NCBI RefSeq assembly: GCF_003601975.1
Contig: NZ_QZWZ01000002.1
Location: 124,001-188,000 of the forward strand
Length of the DNA stretch: 64,000 bases
Origin: Mesorhizobium waimense
GTDB taxonomy: Bacteria > Pseudomonadota > Alphaproteobacteria > Rhizobiales > Rhizobiaceae
Reading direction: 5' to 3'
The notes beneath the pieces were generated by a model that was given only the letters and a program-made list of their open reading frames with translations, did no database searches and was not told the origin of the DNA. How positions within the stretch are numbered: position 1 is the first letter of the stretch; every line of letters begins with the position of its first letter. Positions 33,901 through 42,179 of this stretch are shown here, piece after piece. Both the position numbers and the translations under genes were made by a program.

Positions 33901-34817
33901 TGAACCAGTTCCGCTTTTCCCGCCGCCCCGACATCGGCGACAAGGTCCGGGTTTCGTTCGAGTTCTTCCCGCCGAAGACCGACGAGATGGAAGCGAGGCT
34001 GTGGGACACGGTTACCCGGCTGGAGCCGCTCAAGCCGAGATTCGTCTCGGTGACCTACGGCGCCGGCGGCTCGACCCGTGAGCGCACGGCCCGCACGGTC
34101 AAGCGCATCCTCAACGAAACGACGCTGACGCCGGCGGCGCATATGACCTGCGTCGATGCGGCCCGCGATCAGGTCGACGCCGTTGTCCGGGAATTCGCCG
34201 ATATGGGCGTCACCCGCTTCGTCGCCCTGCGCGGCGATCCGGCGGCAGGCGTCGGCACTGCCTACAGGCCGCATCCCGATGGTTACGCCAATGGCGCCGA
34301 ACTGGTCGGGGCGCTGAAGGGGGCCGGCGATTTCGACATTTCGGTCTCGGCCTATCCGGAAAAGCATCCGGAAAGCCCGGACTTCGCCACCGATTTCGAC
34401 ATGCTGAAGCGCAAGGCTGACAATGGCGCGACACGGGCGATCACGCAGTTCTTCTTCGACAACGATCTCTACGAGCGCTATGTCGAGCGGGCGCGGCGCG
34501 CCGGCATCTACATCCCGATCGTGCCGGGCATTCTGCCGGTGCACAATTTCACCCAGGTCGCCAATTTCTCGACGCGTTGCGGAGCGCTGGTGCCGGCATG
34601 GCTGGCCGAGCGCTTCGAGGGGCTGCAGAACGACCCGCAGACACATGCGCTGGTCGCGTCCGCCGTGGCGGCCGAGCAGGTGCTCGACCTGGTCGAACGC
34701 GGCGTCAGCGATTTCCACTTCTACACCATGAACCGCGCCGACCTGGTCTTTGCCATCTGCCACATGATCGGCATTCGCTCGCATGAGGCGGAAGCTGCGG
34801 GATCGGCTGCAGCCTGA
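33900..34817 (+). CDS. metF: Methylenetetrahydrofolate reductase
   Basis: 305 residues, flavin-dependent TIM barrel that makes 5-methyl-THF for methionine synthesis. Recognised by VSFEFFPPKTDEME near 20, FVSVTYGAGGSTRERT, HMTCVD, FVALRGDP, ITQFFFDND, and IPIVPGILPV. ATG 33900 overlaps the regulator's stop by one base and gives the correct N-terminus. A clear terminator follows. Expression presumably follows SAH/SAM balance through the upstream regulator. Confidence 0.96.
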   Translation: MNQFRFSRRPDIGDKVRVSFEFFPPKTDEMEARLWDTVTRLEPLKPRFVSVTYGAGGSTRERTARTVKRILNETTLTPAAHMTCVDAARDQVDAVVREFADMGVTRFVALRGDPAAGVGTAYRPHPDGYANGAELVGALKGAGDFDISVSAYPEKHPESPDFATDFDMLKRKADNGATRAITQFFFDNDLYERYVERARRAGIYIPIVPGILPVHNFTQVANFSTRCGALVPAWLAERFEGLQNDPQTHALVASAVAAEQVLDLVERGVSDFHFYTMNRADLVFAICHMIGIRSHEAEAAGSAAA

Positions 34818-34840
34818 ATTTGTCGCGGCATGAAAATGCA

Positions 34841-34867
34841 AAAGGCCGGGTAAAAACCCGGCCTTTC
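34841..34867 (+). terminator. Intrinsic terminator after metF
   Basis: AAAGGCCGGGT (34841-34851) pairs perfectly with 34856-34866 around an AAAA loop; the U-tract is short (TTT then C). It also faces the 3' end of a minus-strand peptide gene. Confidence 0.85.
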
Positions 34868-34911
34868 GAAATTGGTCTGATATCAGCTGCTATTTTCTTC
34901 CGCTCTGGCGG

Positions 34912-34998
34912 TTACGGAAGAACACCTATGATAAGGGCGCCGATGAATGCGAACGCTGCACAAATCATCAATGCGTTGATTGGCCTCGTCAGTCCCAT
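34912..34998 (-). CDS. 28-residue single-span membrane peptide
   Basis: A short reading frame on the minus strand: MGLTRPINALM, then a hydrophobic run ICAAFAFIGALIIG and a VLP end. An excellent GGAGG ribosome site stands seven bases before the ATG (AAGAGGAGGCTATGAC), and a plausible promoter (35031-35058) lies directly upstream. The N-terminus has one arginine and a polar start, then one transmembrane helix, suggesting an inner-membrane microprotein. I recall similar tiny proteins in rhizobia but cannot confirm. It was found only by reading the strand; it is below usual ORF-length cut-offs. Confidence 0.7.
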   Translation of the reverse strand: MGLTRPINALMICAAFAFIGALIIGVLP

Positions 34999-35030
34999 GT
35001 CATAGCCTCCTCTTAAAGAGCTATGTCTGG

Positions 35031-35058
35031 AGTCTAGGGTCATTTGTGCCACAGGCAA
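35031..35058 (-). promoter_or_regulatory. Candidate promoter of the 28-residue peptide gene
   Basis: On the minus strand, TTGCCT (35058-35053) and TAGACT (35036-35031) are separated by 16 bp, with the peptide's ribosome site about 20 bp further on. Confidence 0.5.
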
Positions 35059-35314
35059 GCGGAAAACGTGCTGCAATGCGACATGATTGTGGGTTTGCGA
35101 CCTGGCTTTCGGCGTTAGGCATTGAAACTCTTCGGCAAAAGCCGGCTCAAGGGTTGTGAATAAATTGTGGCGCGCCGGCGGCGGAAGCGAGGCATGGCAG
35201 CGCTACCGCGTCCGCCCGAAAATGAAATTCGACCTTTGCTGTGCGGGCTTCGCAGGGTGCGAGGGTCAATCAAAGTGTTTAGATCGTCCCCTTCCGCATC
35301 CAATGAGGGCAGCA
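35059..35314. other. Intergenic stretch without a recognised gene
   Basis: Between the peptide promoter and the DMT transporter stop I see no gene I can support. A minus-strand frame of 66 codons (35315-35115) overlaps the transporter stop as TGATG, but it has an Arg-rich, low-complexity product and no ribosome site. Confidence 0.4.
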
Positions 35315-36232
35315 TCAACGTCGCCCGAACAGGCGTCCATCTATCGTCACCAGGCCGAACGCGATCAGCGCCATGCCGCCCATTTCGAACAGTTCAAGCC
35401 GTTCGCCGAGGAACAGGAAGCCGAGCAGCATGGCGCTTGCCGGCACGATCAGGGTGACCAGCGAAGCGTTGGTGGCGCCGGCCGAGGCGACGAGGTTGAA
35501 ATAGAGGATGTAGGCGAAGGCGGTGGAAAGCAGTGCCAGCGCCAGCACCGCCGCCCAGACCGGCGGCGAAGCCGAGAACAGGCCGGCGGGACCATAGGCG
35601 ATGAGCACGACCGGGATCATGATGACGGTCGAGGCCGTCAATTGTCCCGTGGCGACGATCGGCGAGGGCACGCCCTTGAAGCGGCGGGCGATCATCAGCG
35701 CGACGGCATAGGACAACGAGGCGCCGATCAGCGCGAACTTCGCCCAGACCGGACCGCCCAGCCCGGCAAGCAGGCCCGGACCGATCATCACCGCCGTGCC
35801 GGCGATGCCGAGCGCTATGCCGGCAAGCTTGTTCCAGGATAGCTTTTCGTCTGATGTCAGCGCGTTGGCGAGGATCAGTGTCCAGAACGGCGTCGTTGAG
35901 TTGAGCACCGAGGCTAGGCCGGCGCCAAGCTCGGTCTGGCCGGCGAAGATCAGCGAGAAGGGAACGACATTGTTGGCAAGCGCCAGCAGGAAGAACAGGC
36001 CGGCATGCGGGAAGGCGAGGCGGAAGGAGGGGCCGCGCCAGCCGAGATAAAGCTGGAGTGCTGCCGCCGCGATGGCGACGCGAAACAGCACCAGCACCAG
36101 CGGGGCCAATTCCGACACGGCGATGCGGGCGAAGAAGAACGAGCCGCCCCAGATGGCGCCGAGCAACAGAAGCTGCCCCCAGTCCTTGAGCACCATCGGT
36201 CCGCGCGCCGTGACGGTTGCGGCTGTCGCCAT
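35315..36232 (-). CDS. DMT superfamily (EamA) transporter
   Basis: 305 residues with ten predicted membrane helices in two EamA repeats. The first starts at LLLLGAIWGGSFFFARIAVSELAPLVLVLFR; the second includes WAKFALIGASLSYAVALMIARRF and ends with LFLGERLELFEMGGMALIAFGLVTI. EamA members export metabolites or amino acids. ATG 36232 has GGAGG eight bases upstream; longer in-frame starts reach 36382 without support. It is divergent from the PLP decarboxylase gene, which makes a polyamine or amino-acid export link conceivable but unproven. Confidence 0.88.
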   Translation of the reverse strand: MATAATVTARGPMVLKDWGQLLLLGAIWGGSFFFARIAVSELAPLVLVLFRVAIAAAALQLYLGWRGPSFRLAFPHAGLFFLLALANNVVPFSLIFAGQTELGAGLASVLNSTTPFWTLILANALTSDEKLSWNKLAGIALGIAGTAVMIGPGLLAGLGGPVWAKFALIGASLSYAVALMIARRFKGVPSPIVATGQLTASTVIMIPVVLIAYGPAGLFSASPPVWAAVLALALLSTAFAYILYFNLVASAGATNASLVTLIVPASAMLLGFLFLGERLELFEMGGMALIAFGLVTIDGRLFGRR

Positions 36233-36448
36233 GTGAATGTCCTCCCAGACGCCGAATGCCAAACCTGTGGGCATGTGATCAAGCCATATCCGCTCCCGCG
36301 GCAAGGGCCACCCGAAACCCGATCGATGGCGTAGCATTGCTTGGAATTGCCGTAGCGCCGTGCCGCCAGAGGCGCGAGACACAGAATTGTTTTCTTTAGC
36401 CGTTAGCTTGGATTAATTGTGCGCAGCCAAGGTTCAGGGGATTCGTCC

Positions 36449-37669
36449 ATGCAGCGATTCGAAAATGCCCGCGAGGCGGCGCTGGCGCTTCGTCCGGACG
36501 ATCCGGTCTATTGCTTCCGGCCGGAGGTTTTGAAGGCCGACGCCAGACAGTTCATGGGCATGTTCCCCGGCAAGACTGCCTATGCGGTCAAGACCAATGG
36601 CGAGCAGATCGTATTGAAGGCGCTGGTCGAGGCCGGCGTCATCGCCTTCGATGTCGCTTCGCCCGGCGAATTCGCCGCCGTGCGCGCCGTCTCACCCGAC
36701 GCCGAGATGCTCTACATGCATCCGATCAAGGCGCAGTCGGACATCAAGCTGGCGCTGGAGAAATACGGCATCCGCGTCATCTCGCTCGATCATGAGGACG
36801 AGATCACCAAGCTGACACGGGTGGTGCGGGCGCTCGACATCGACCCCGGCGCAATCACCGTGTTCGTGCGCATGCAGACGAAGGGGTCGGCGGCCTACGA
36901 ACTGTCGAAGAAGTTCGGCGCCGGGCCGGCCTACGCGGTGGAACTCGCCGAACGGCTGAACCGCACCGGCTACAAGGTCGGCCTCTGCTTCCATGTCGGC
37001 AGCCAGATCGAGGATCCCGATACCTATGAGCGGGCGCTGGCCTCGGCCGACTGGGTGCGCAACCGCGTCTCCTTCGACATTGCCGGGCTCGATGTCGGCG
37101 GTGGTTTTCCGGCCGAGTACGGCCACGACCCCAACCGCAAGCAGATCGAGATGCCGTCGCTCGGCCAGATCATGTCGCGGCTTTCGGGCGACCTGAAGGA
37201 ATATCAGTTCGACCAGATCCCGCTGGTGGCGGAGCCCGGCCGGGTGATCGTGGCGCGGTGCCTGTCGCTGATCGTGCGCGTGCTGCTGCGCAAGGGCAAG
37301 CGGCTCTACATTAATGACGGCATCTGGGCGTCGCTGTCGGATTCATGGACCGGCAAGATCACGCTGCCGGCGCGCTTCATTCCCGACCCGGCGATCCGCT
37401 CGCGCAATGGCGAGGAAAAGAAAATCGTGCCGTTCAAAGTGTGCGGTGCAACCTGCGATTCCGTCGACATCCTGTCGCGGCCGTTCTGGCTGCCGGAAAC
37501 CGTCGACACCGGCGACTGGATCGAAATCGGCCATATCGGCGCCTATTCGCTGTCGCTGAGGACCCGCTTCAACGGCTTCTACCCCGACACCTTCGTCGAG
37601 GTGACGACGCCGTTCGACGAAGGCGATGCGCCGGAGGGATTTGCGAGTTTGGAGACGATGGCGGATTGA
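36449..37669 (+). CDS. Type III PLP-dependent decarboxylase (ornithine/diaminopimelate decarboxylase-like)
   Basis: 406 residues of the alanine-racemase-fold group. Lys48 in YAVKTNG is the Schiff-base lysine, HVGSQIEDP near 190 and LDVGGGFPAEYG near 217 form the PLP phosphate site, EPGRVIVA near 265, and GATCDSVDIL near 343 carries the cross-subunit cysteine. This set fits ornithine/lysine decarboxylases of eukaryotic type, found in many alphaproteobacteria for putrescine synthesis. ATG 36449 gives the family start. The substrate preference cannot be read with certainty. Confidence 0.88.
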   Translation: MQRFENAREAALALRPDDPVYCFRPEVLKADARQFMGMFPGKTAYAVKTNGEQIVLKALVEAGVIAFDVASPGEFAAVRAVSPDAEMLYMHPIKAQSDIKLALEKYGIRVISLDHEDEITKLTRVVRALDIDPGAITVFVRMQTKGSAAYELSKKFGAGPAYAVELAERLNRTGYKVGLCFHVGSQIEDPDTYERALASADWVRNRVSFDIAGLDVGGGFPAEYGHDPNRKQIEMPSLGQIMSRLSGDLKEYQFDQIPLVAEPGRVIVARCLSLIVRVLLRKGKRLYINDGIWASLSDSWTGKITLPARFIPDPAIRSRNGEEKKIVPFKVCGATCDSVDILSRPFWLPETVDTGDWIEIGHIGAYSLSLRTRFNGFYPDTFVEVTTPFDEGDAPEGFASLETMAD

Positions 37670-37672
37670 GTT

Positions 37673-37703
37673 CTTCCTTCTCACCCAGGGGGGGAGAAGG
37701 AAG
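37673..37703. other. Stem-loop between convergent genes
   Basis: CTTCCTTCTC (37673-37682) pairs perfectly with GAGAAGGAAG (37694-37703), with a G-rich loop. It may end transcription from the decarboxylase gene, though no U-tract follows; similar CTTCTC...GAGAAG dyads are common between rhizobial genes. Confidence 0.55.
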
Positions 37704-37709
37704 AGGGAG

Positions 37710-38888
37710 CTAAAGCCGCGCCAGCAGATCCGGCGTCGGCCAGCCGTCCACCGGCAACCCAAGCCGCATCTGTTCCTTGCGGATGGCTTCGCGGGTGTTC
37801 GTGCCGAGGATGCCGTCGACCGTGCCGACGTCGTAGCCTCTGGCTTCGAGCTTGGTCTGCAGCGCCTTCATCTGGTCGCCGCTGAGCCCGGATTCAGGGG
37901 TGCGCGGGTCGAATTGCGGCGCGCCGGCGAGCCGCGCTGCGAGGCTTGCCGCGGTCAGCGCATAGGTGAAGGACTGGTTCCATTCGAGATAGACGTCGAA
38001 ATTGTCGTAGGCGAGGAAGGCCGGCCCCTTGCGGCCCATCGGCAGCGCCAGACCAGCCTTCAGGCCGTTGTCGATGAGTGGCGTGCCGTTCGGGTTGGTG
38101 ACGCCCCAGGCGGCCCATTGCGATAGCGGCAGCTTGTTGGTGCGGCCGGTCTGGTCCCACGGCATGTCGTTAGGCACGCGCACTTCCTCAATCCAGGGCT
38201 GGTCGCGTTTCCAGCCGCGCGACAGGATCTTGTTGGCCGTGGTCATGATCACGTCCGGCACGCTGCCGCGCAAATCGACCACGCCGTCACCGTCGCCGTC
38301 GACGCCACGCGTGAGATAGTCGGAGGGCAGGATCTGCGTCTGGCCGATCTCGCCGGCCCAGGCGCCGGTGACGTCGGCCGGCACGACCCCGCGGTCGATC
38401 AGCGTCAGCAGCGGCACCAGTTGGGGCCGGAACAATTGCGGCCTGCGGCAGTCGTGCGCGAGCGTGACCAGCGCGCTCAACGTGTGGAAGTCGCCCTGCA
38501 CGGCACCGAAATCGGTCTCCAGCGCCCAGAAGGCGGCGATGACAGGCGCCTGGACGCCGAACTGCTGGTCGGCGCGGGCAAACACGTCGGCGTATTTCTT
38601 GAGGTTGGCGGCGCCTTGCTTCAGCCGATAGGCCGAGATCATGCGGTTCGAGAACTGGATGAAGGTCTGGGAAAACACACCCTGGGCGCGATCGCGCGCC
38701 AGCACCTTGTCGTCGATGCTGGCAGCTTCCAGCGCATCGAGGCCGTGAGTGCCGACGCCAGCCGCCTTGGCTTCGGTCGCCACGCCCTGCTTCCATGCCT
38801 CGAAATCGCCGCCGCATTCCTGGGCTGCCGCCGGCAACGCCGTGGCGAACAGGATGAGCGCCGCGAGGGCCTTGGAACGCAATCGCAT
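37710..38888 (-). CDS. Lytic murein transglycosylase (MltB/SltB type) with peptidoglycan-binding domain
   Basis: 392 residues: a signal peptide (KALAALILFATALPAAAQ), an SLT_2 lytic transglycosylase domain with catalytic Glu124 in FWALETDFGAV and GEIGQTQILPSDYL near 205, then a C-terminal PG_binding_1 domain (GLSGDQMKALQTKLEARGYDVGTVDGILGTNTREAI, about 345-390). It cleaves peptidoglycan strands to 1,6-anhydro ends in the periplasm. No lipobox is seen, so it is soluble. It is preceded, on its strand, by a weak palindrome and the GH25 gene further upstream in the opposite order of function. Confidence 0.9.
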   Translation of the reverse strand: MRLRSKALAALILFATALPAAAQECGGDFEAWKQGVATEAKAAGVGTHGLDALEAASIDDKVLARDRAQGVFSQTFIQFSNRMISAYRLKQGAANLKKYADVFARADQQFGVQAPVIAAFWALETDFGAVQGDFHTLSALVTLAHDCRRPQLFRPQLVPLLTLIDRGVVPADVTGAWAGEIGQTQILPSDYLTRGVDGDGDGVVDLRGSVPDVIMTTANKILSRGWKRDQPWIEEVRVPNDMPWDQTGRTNKLPLSQWAAWGVTNPNGTPLIDNGLKAGLALPMGRKGPAFLAYDNFDVYLEWNQSFTYALTAASLAARLAGAPQFDPRTPESGLSGDQMKALQTKLEARGYDVGTVDGILGTNTREAIRKEQMRLGLPVDGWPTPDLLARL

Positions 38889-38913
38889 CAGCTTCCTTCC
38901 GAAACCAAGTGCT

Positions 38914-38954
38914 AGAGCATCCTTTGCGCGTCGATTTCGAACGCGCGGCGCTCT
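38914..38954. repeat. Small nested palindrome between the transglycosylase and GH25 genes
   Basis: AGAGC (38914-38918) with GCTCT (38950-38954) enclose GCGCGT (38926-38931) with ACGCGC (38941-38946). The AGAGC ends recall the rhizobial interspersed palindromes, but the copy is degenerate. Confidence 0.4.
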
Positions 38955-39018
38955 GGATTGTCGGCGATTGCAAATGTTCGCCGCCGGCTGTGTCGAAAAG
39001 CAGGCGCGGGCCCCGGTG

Positions 39019-39819
39019 TCAACGGGTGTTCTGCCGCAGCCACTTGTTCCAGGCGGCTTCGGAGCCGTTGAAGACGTTGATATCGGATTTGCCGGTCATG
39101 CCGGGAACGATACCGGTGCCGGTGTACTGCCAGAAGGTGAACGGATGGCTGCCGTACTTCTGACGCGGATGGCCGGCGACCGAGCGCAGCCAATAGGGAT
39201 AGCCGCGGAAGGTCGACAGACCGTTGTCGTCGAAGAAGTCGACCGAGGTGTAGATGATCGGCTTCTTGCCGTAGTGCCGCTCGACGATTTCAAGGAAAGT
39301 GCTCATCTCCGAGCGCACCGTCGCGGCGTTCGGGCGCAGTCTGCAGGTCGGCGATTTCGGGTTCCATTCCATGTCCAGCACCGGCGGCATGGCCGAACGG
39401 TCGACGGGCACGTTGGCGATGAACCAGCGCGCCTGGGTGGCGGCGGGCGTGCAGAAATAGAAGAAATGGTAGGCCGCGCGGGGTATGCCCACGGCCCTGG
39501 TGCGTGCCCAGTGCTCGTTGAAATACTCGTCGAAGCGGTCGCCGCCCTCGGTCGCCTTGATGAAGGCGAAGGAGATGCCGCTGGCCTTGGCGGCCGGCCA
39601 GTCGACCGATGTCTGGTATTTGGAGACATCGGTGCCGTGGACGGCATAGTTCCACGGCGCGCCGCTGTCCCATTCATGCGGCTTGGAATCCTCGAAACGC
39701 GGTGCACGCACCGCGATTGTCGGGTTGTTGGACGAGGATGGCGACAGCGGCGAGAGATCGTCCACGGTCGAGCAGGCGCCCAACAGCGTCAGCATGATGA
39801 GAGCCGGGAGACGGCGCAT
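39019..39819 (-). CDS. Glycoside hydrolase family 25 (lysozyme-like) lipoprotein
   Basis: 266 residues. The N-terminus has a lipobox, MLTLLGAC with Cys16, so this is a predicted lipoprotein. The GH25 muramidase barrel starts at AVHGTDVSKYQTSVDWPAAKASGISFAFIKATEG (catalytic region Asp near 63) and includes VLDMEWN near 149, YTSVDFFDD and FWQYTGTG near 243. It would hydrolyse N-acetylmuramic linkages. It could act in cell-wall remodelling; no holin or phage gene is adjacent, so a prophage origin is not suggested. Confidence 0.9.
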   Translation of the reverse strand: MRRLPALIMLTLLGACSTVDDLSPLSPSSSNNPTIAVRAPRFEDSKPHEWDSGAPWNYAVHGTDVSKYQTSVDWPAAKASGISFAFIKATEGGDRFDEYFNEHWARTRAVGIPRAAYHFFYFCTPAATQARWFIANVPVDRSAMPPVLDMEWNPKSPTCRLRPNAATVRSEMSTFLEIVERHYGKKPIIYTSVDFFDDNGLSTFRGYPYWLRSVAGHPRQKYGSHPFTFWQYTGTGIVPGMTGKSDINVFNGSEAAWNKWLRQNTR

Positions 39820-39926
39820 CTCTCTACTCCTGAGCCGGGTTCAGCCGGCCACTGATGGGTCGTTTCTGCTGGTGCCCCTTCGATCTGGCCCCGCCGGACG
39901 ATCACCCCACAGGATCGCCCGCCTTC

Positions 39927-40016
39927 CTAAAACGCGTCGGTGCGACGCATTTTAGACTCTCGTTTCATGCATGTCGTTATCCCAAAACCGCCGAGCACTT
40001 TTGGGCGACATGCATC
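39927..40016. repeat. Compound palindromic repeat (rhizobial interspersed type)
   Basis: Two hairpins. AAAACGCGTCG with CGACGCATTTT (about 39929-39955, one mismatch) is followed by a long stem made of ATGCATGTCG (39967-39976) with CGACATGCAT (40006-40015), enclosing CCCAAAA (39981-39987) with TTTTGGG (39999-40005). The remaining bases of the 315-bp gap to the serine hydrolase gene hold no gene I can support. Confidence 0.75.
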
Positions 40017-40134
40017 AGGTGATCGCCGAACATGGTTGATATCAGGTTGACGGCGCTCGACAAGAACAGAGATTTTGCCGAAGCAATGCAAATCGATGAC
40101 ATAAATCGAGCGCGAAAAACACCGGGGGGAAAAG

Positions 40135-41514
40135 ATGCGGATCGTCGTGAAGATCGTCAAATGGCTGCTCGGCCTGATCGTGCTGGCGATAGCTGCCCTG
40201 TTTGCCTGGCTCTATATCGCGCCGCCGGAATTGATCCGAGTCGGTTCGGGCTATTCGGCCAAGATCGTCTGCTCGAACGTCTTCATTGCCGGGCGCGACG
40301 CCAATGAAGTGCTCGCTGTCGACGTGCAGGCGCCGGGCCATCCGCTGCTCAGGCTGATGAAGGTGCAGGTCGACAAGGAACGCGGGATGGTTTCGGCAGG
40401 CTTGCTCGGTATGCTCGGCAGAAGTGTCGCCGTCGCGCGTGACGGGCTGGGCTGCGCTTCGGTTCCGGATGGCAACACCGGCAAGGCGAGGAAGACGGTG
40501 ACCTACGCCGAACCCGCCGACACCAGGCAGGATGCGCTGTGGCCGGAAGGCGAACGGGTCGACGCCTCGCAGGCACCGGAGATCGCCAAGATCCTCGACG
40601 ACGCGGCCATGGCCGGCACCGGCATGCGGGCGGTGGTGGTGGTGAAGAACGGCCGCATCGTCGCCGAGCGTTATGGCGAAGGCTTTTCGCATAAGACACC
40701 GCTGCTCGGCTGGTCGATGACCAAGACGGTCAACGCTGCGATCGTCGGCACGCTGGTCAAGGACGGCAAGATGGCGGTGACCAGCCAGGGCCTTTTCGGG
40801 CCATGGAAAGCCGACGGCCGCGCCACTATCAGCCTTGCCGACTTGATGGCGATGTCGAGCGGGCTGGAGTTCAACGAAGACTATGGCGACGTCGCCGACG
40901 TCACGCGCATGCTCTATCTCGAGCCTGATATGGCGGGCTTTGCCGAATCCAAGCCGCTGACCGGCGAGGTGGGCAAGGTTTTCTCCTATTCGAGCGGCAC
41001 GGCGGTGATGCTGTCGCGGCTTTGGCAGGACGCCATCGGCGACAAGGACAAGGCGCTGACCTGGCCGCGGACGGCGCTGTTCGAGCCGCTCGGCATGCAC
41101 AGCGCAGTGCTCGAAACCGACGAGCAGGGCACGTTCGTCGGCTCGTCCTATCTCTACGCGACGGCGCATGACTGGGCGCGTTTCGGTCAGTTCCTGCTGC
41201 AAGGTGGGGTCTGGAACGGCAAGGACATCCTGCCGGCCGGCTTCGTCGACTGGATGCGCGAGCCGGCGCCGGCTTCGAAAGTCTATGGCAAGGGCCAGGT
41301 GTGGATCGAGGCACCGGGCGACGAGGAAAACCCCGGCGCCGGCGTCGCGGCGGGCCTGCCCAAGGATACCTACTGGATGGAGGGACATGACGGGCAGACC
41401 GTTGCCATCGTTCCGTCAGAGCAGTTGGTGGTGGTTCGGCTCGGGCTGACGCCGGCCACGCTAGGCTATCGACCGCAGACGATGCTGGGGGCGCTGGTGA
41501 AGGCGCTGCATTAG
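40135..41514 (+). CDS. Serine hydrolase of the beta-lactamase (class C/PBP-like) family
   Basis: 459 residues: an N-terminal membrane anchor (VVKIVKWLLGLIVLAIAALFAWLYI), a region of about 110 residues with no recognised fold, then a beta-lactamase-related domain with the nucleophile motif S194-M-T-K197, a YSSGTAV segment at the YxN position, and EGHDGQTVAI near the third-motif position. It is likely an esterase or D-aminopeptidase-like enzyme facing the periplasm rather than a drug-resistance lactamase. GGGGGA precedes ATG 40135. Its end overlaps the convergent btaB stop by four bases. Confidence 0.88.
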   Translation: MRIVVKIVKWLLGLIVLAIAALFAWLYIAPPELIRVGSGYSAKIVCSNVFIAGRDANEVLAVDVQAPGHPLLRLMKVQVDKERGMVSAGLLGMLGRSVAVARDGLGCASVPDGNTGKARKTVTYAEPADTRQDALWPEGERVDASQAPEIAKILDDAAMAGTGMRAVVVVKNGRIVAERYGEGFSHKTPLLGWSMTKTVNAAIVGTLVKDGKMAVTSQGLFGPWKADGRATISLADLMAMSSGLEFNEDYGDVADVTRMLYLEPDMAGFAESKPLTGEVGKVFSYSSGTAVMLSRLWQDAIGDKDKALTWPRTALFEPLGMHSAVLETDEQGTFVGSSYLYATAHDWARFGQFLLQGGVWNGKDILPAGFVDWMREPAPASKVYGKGQVWIEAPGDEENPGAGVAAGLPKDTYWMEGHDGQTVAIVPSEQLVVVRLGLTPATLGYRPQTMLGALVKALH

Positions 41515-42179
41515 CCTTTTGACTGCCGGATCACGGCGAGCCATGCATAACCGCGATAAAGCGTGCGAAAACGGAAGGTTGCGCCGCTTCGCCGAGATTC
41601 CGATTCCAGGACGTCGCGCAGGGATTCACGCGGCGCGACATGGAATTTTCTCAGCCAGCCGCGCAGCAAGGTCCGGAACCAGCCTGGCAGGCCTTCCTGC
41701 TGACCGAAATCGACGACATGCAGCGAACCGCCAGGCGCAAGGGCGGCGAGTGCGGCCGAAACTGTCTTCTCCCAACCGGGGATCATCGACAGCGAATAGG
41801 ACACGAAGATGCGGTCGAAACTCTCGATGCCGAACAGCGCCCTGGCGTCGAAATCGGTAGCGTCGCCACGCGCCAGTGCGACGCGGTCGGACAGGCCTTC
41901 GCGCGCAATGGCGGCTGTGGCCGTTTCCAGCATCTCGGCCGAAATATCGAGGCCGAAGAAGCGGGCGTCGCGATAGCGGCGGGCGGCAAGCACAATGTTG
42001 CGGCCGGTGCCGCAGCCGAGTTCGAGCACCGTACCTTTCGCCGGCACGTCCAGGCCGGCGATCATCTGGTCGCGGCCGAGCAGGTAATATTTGCGGGTCA
42101 GGTCGTAGATATGGCGCTGCCAGCGATAGACGCCGTCCATCAGTTCGGCATGCCTGGCCGGCAGCTCGCTCGCGCTCAT
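41511..42179 (-). CDS. btaB: Betaine lipid synthesis N-methyltransferase BtaB
   Basis: 222 residues, class I SAM methyltransferase with the SAM loop VLELGCGTGRNIVLAAR near 50-66, FGLDISAEMLETA and FVSYSLSMIPGW. The N-terminal HAELMDGVYRWQRHIYDLTRKYYLLGRD is characteristic of BtaB-type enzymes. It trimethylates diacylglyceryl-homoserine to DGTS. Its start overlaps the btaA stop (ATGA at 42176-42179), so the two enzymes are made together, as in other rhizobia. Confidence 0.93.
   Translation of the reverse strand: MSASELPARHAELMDGVYRWQRHIYDLTRKYYLLGRDQMIAGLDVPAKGTVLELGCGTGRNIVLAARRYRDARFFGLDISAEMLETATAAIAREGLSDRVALARGDATDFDARALFGIESFDRIFVSYSLSMIPGWEKTVSAALAALAPGGSLHVVDFGQQEGLPGWFRTLLRGWLRKFHVAPRESLRDVLESESRRSGATFRFRTLYRGYAWLAVIRQSKG

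Noticed and set aside
35255..35305. tRNA-3'-end-like sequence (GTCCCCTTCCGCATCCA)
   Set aside because: No T-arm consensus, anticodon arm or acceptor pairing can be built around it.
35115..35315. 66-codon minus-strand frame overlapping the DMT transporter stop
   Set aside because: Overlap geometry (TGATG) is attractive, but the product is Arg-rich without motifs and no ribosome site is visible.
37710..39819. MltB-like and GH25 genes as a prophage lysis module
   Set aside because: No holin, tail or integrase genes nearby, and both have ordinary chromosomal-type export signals.
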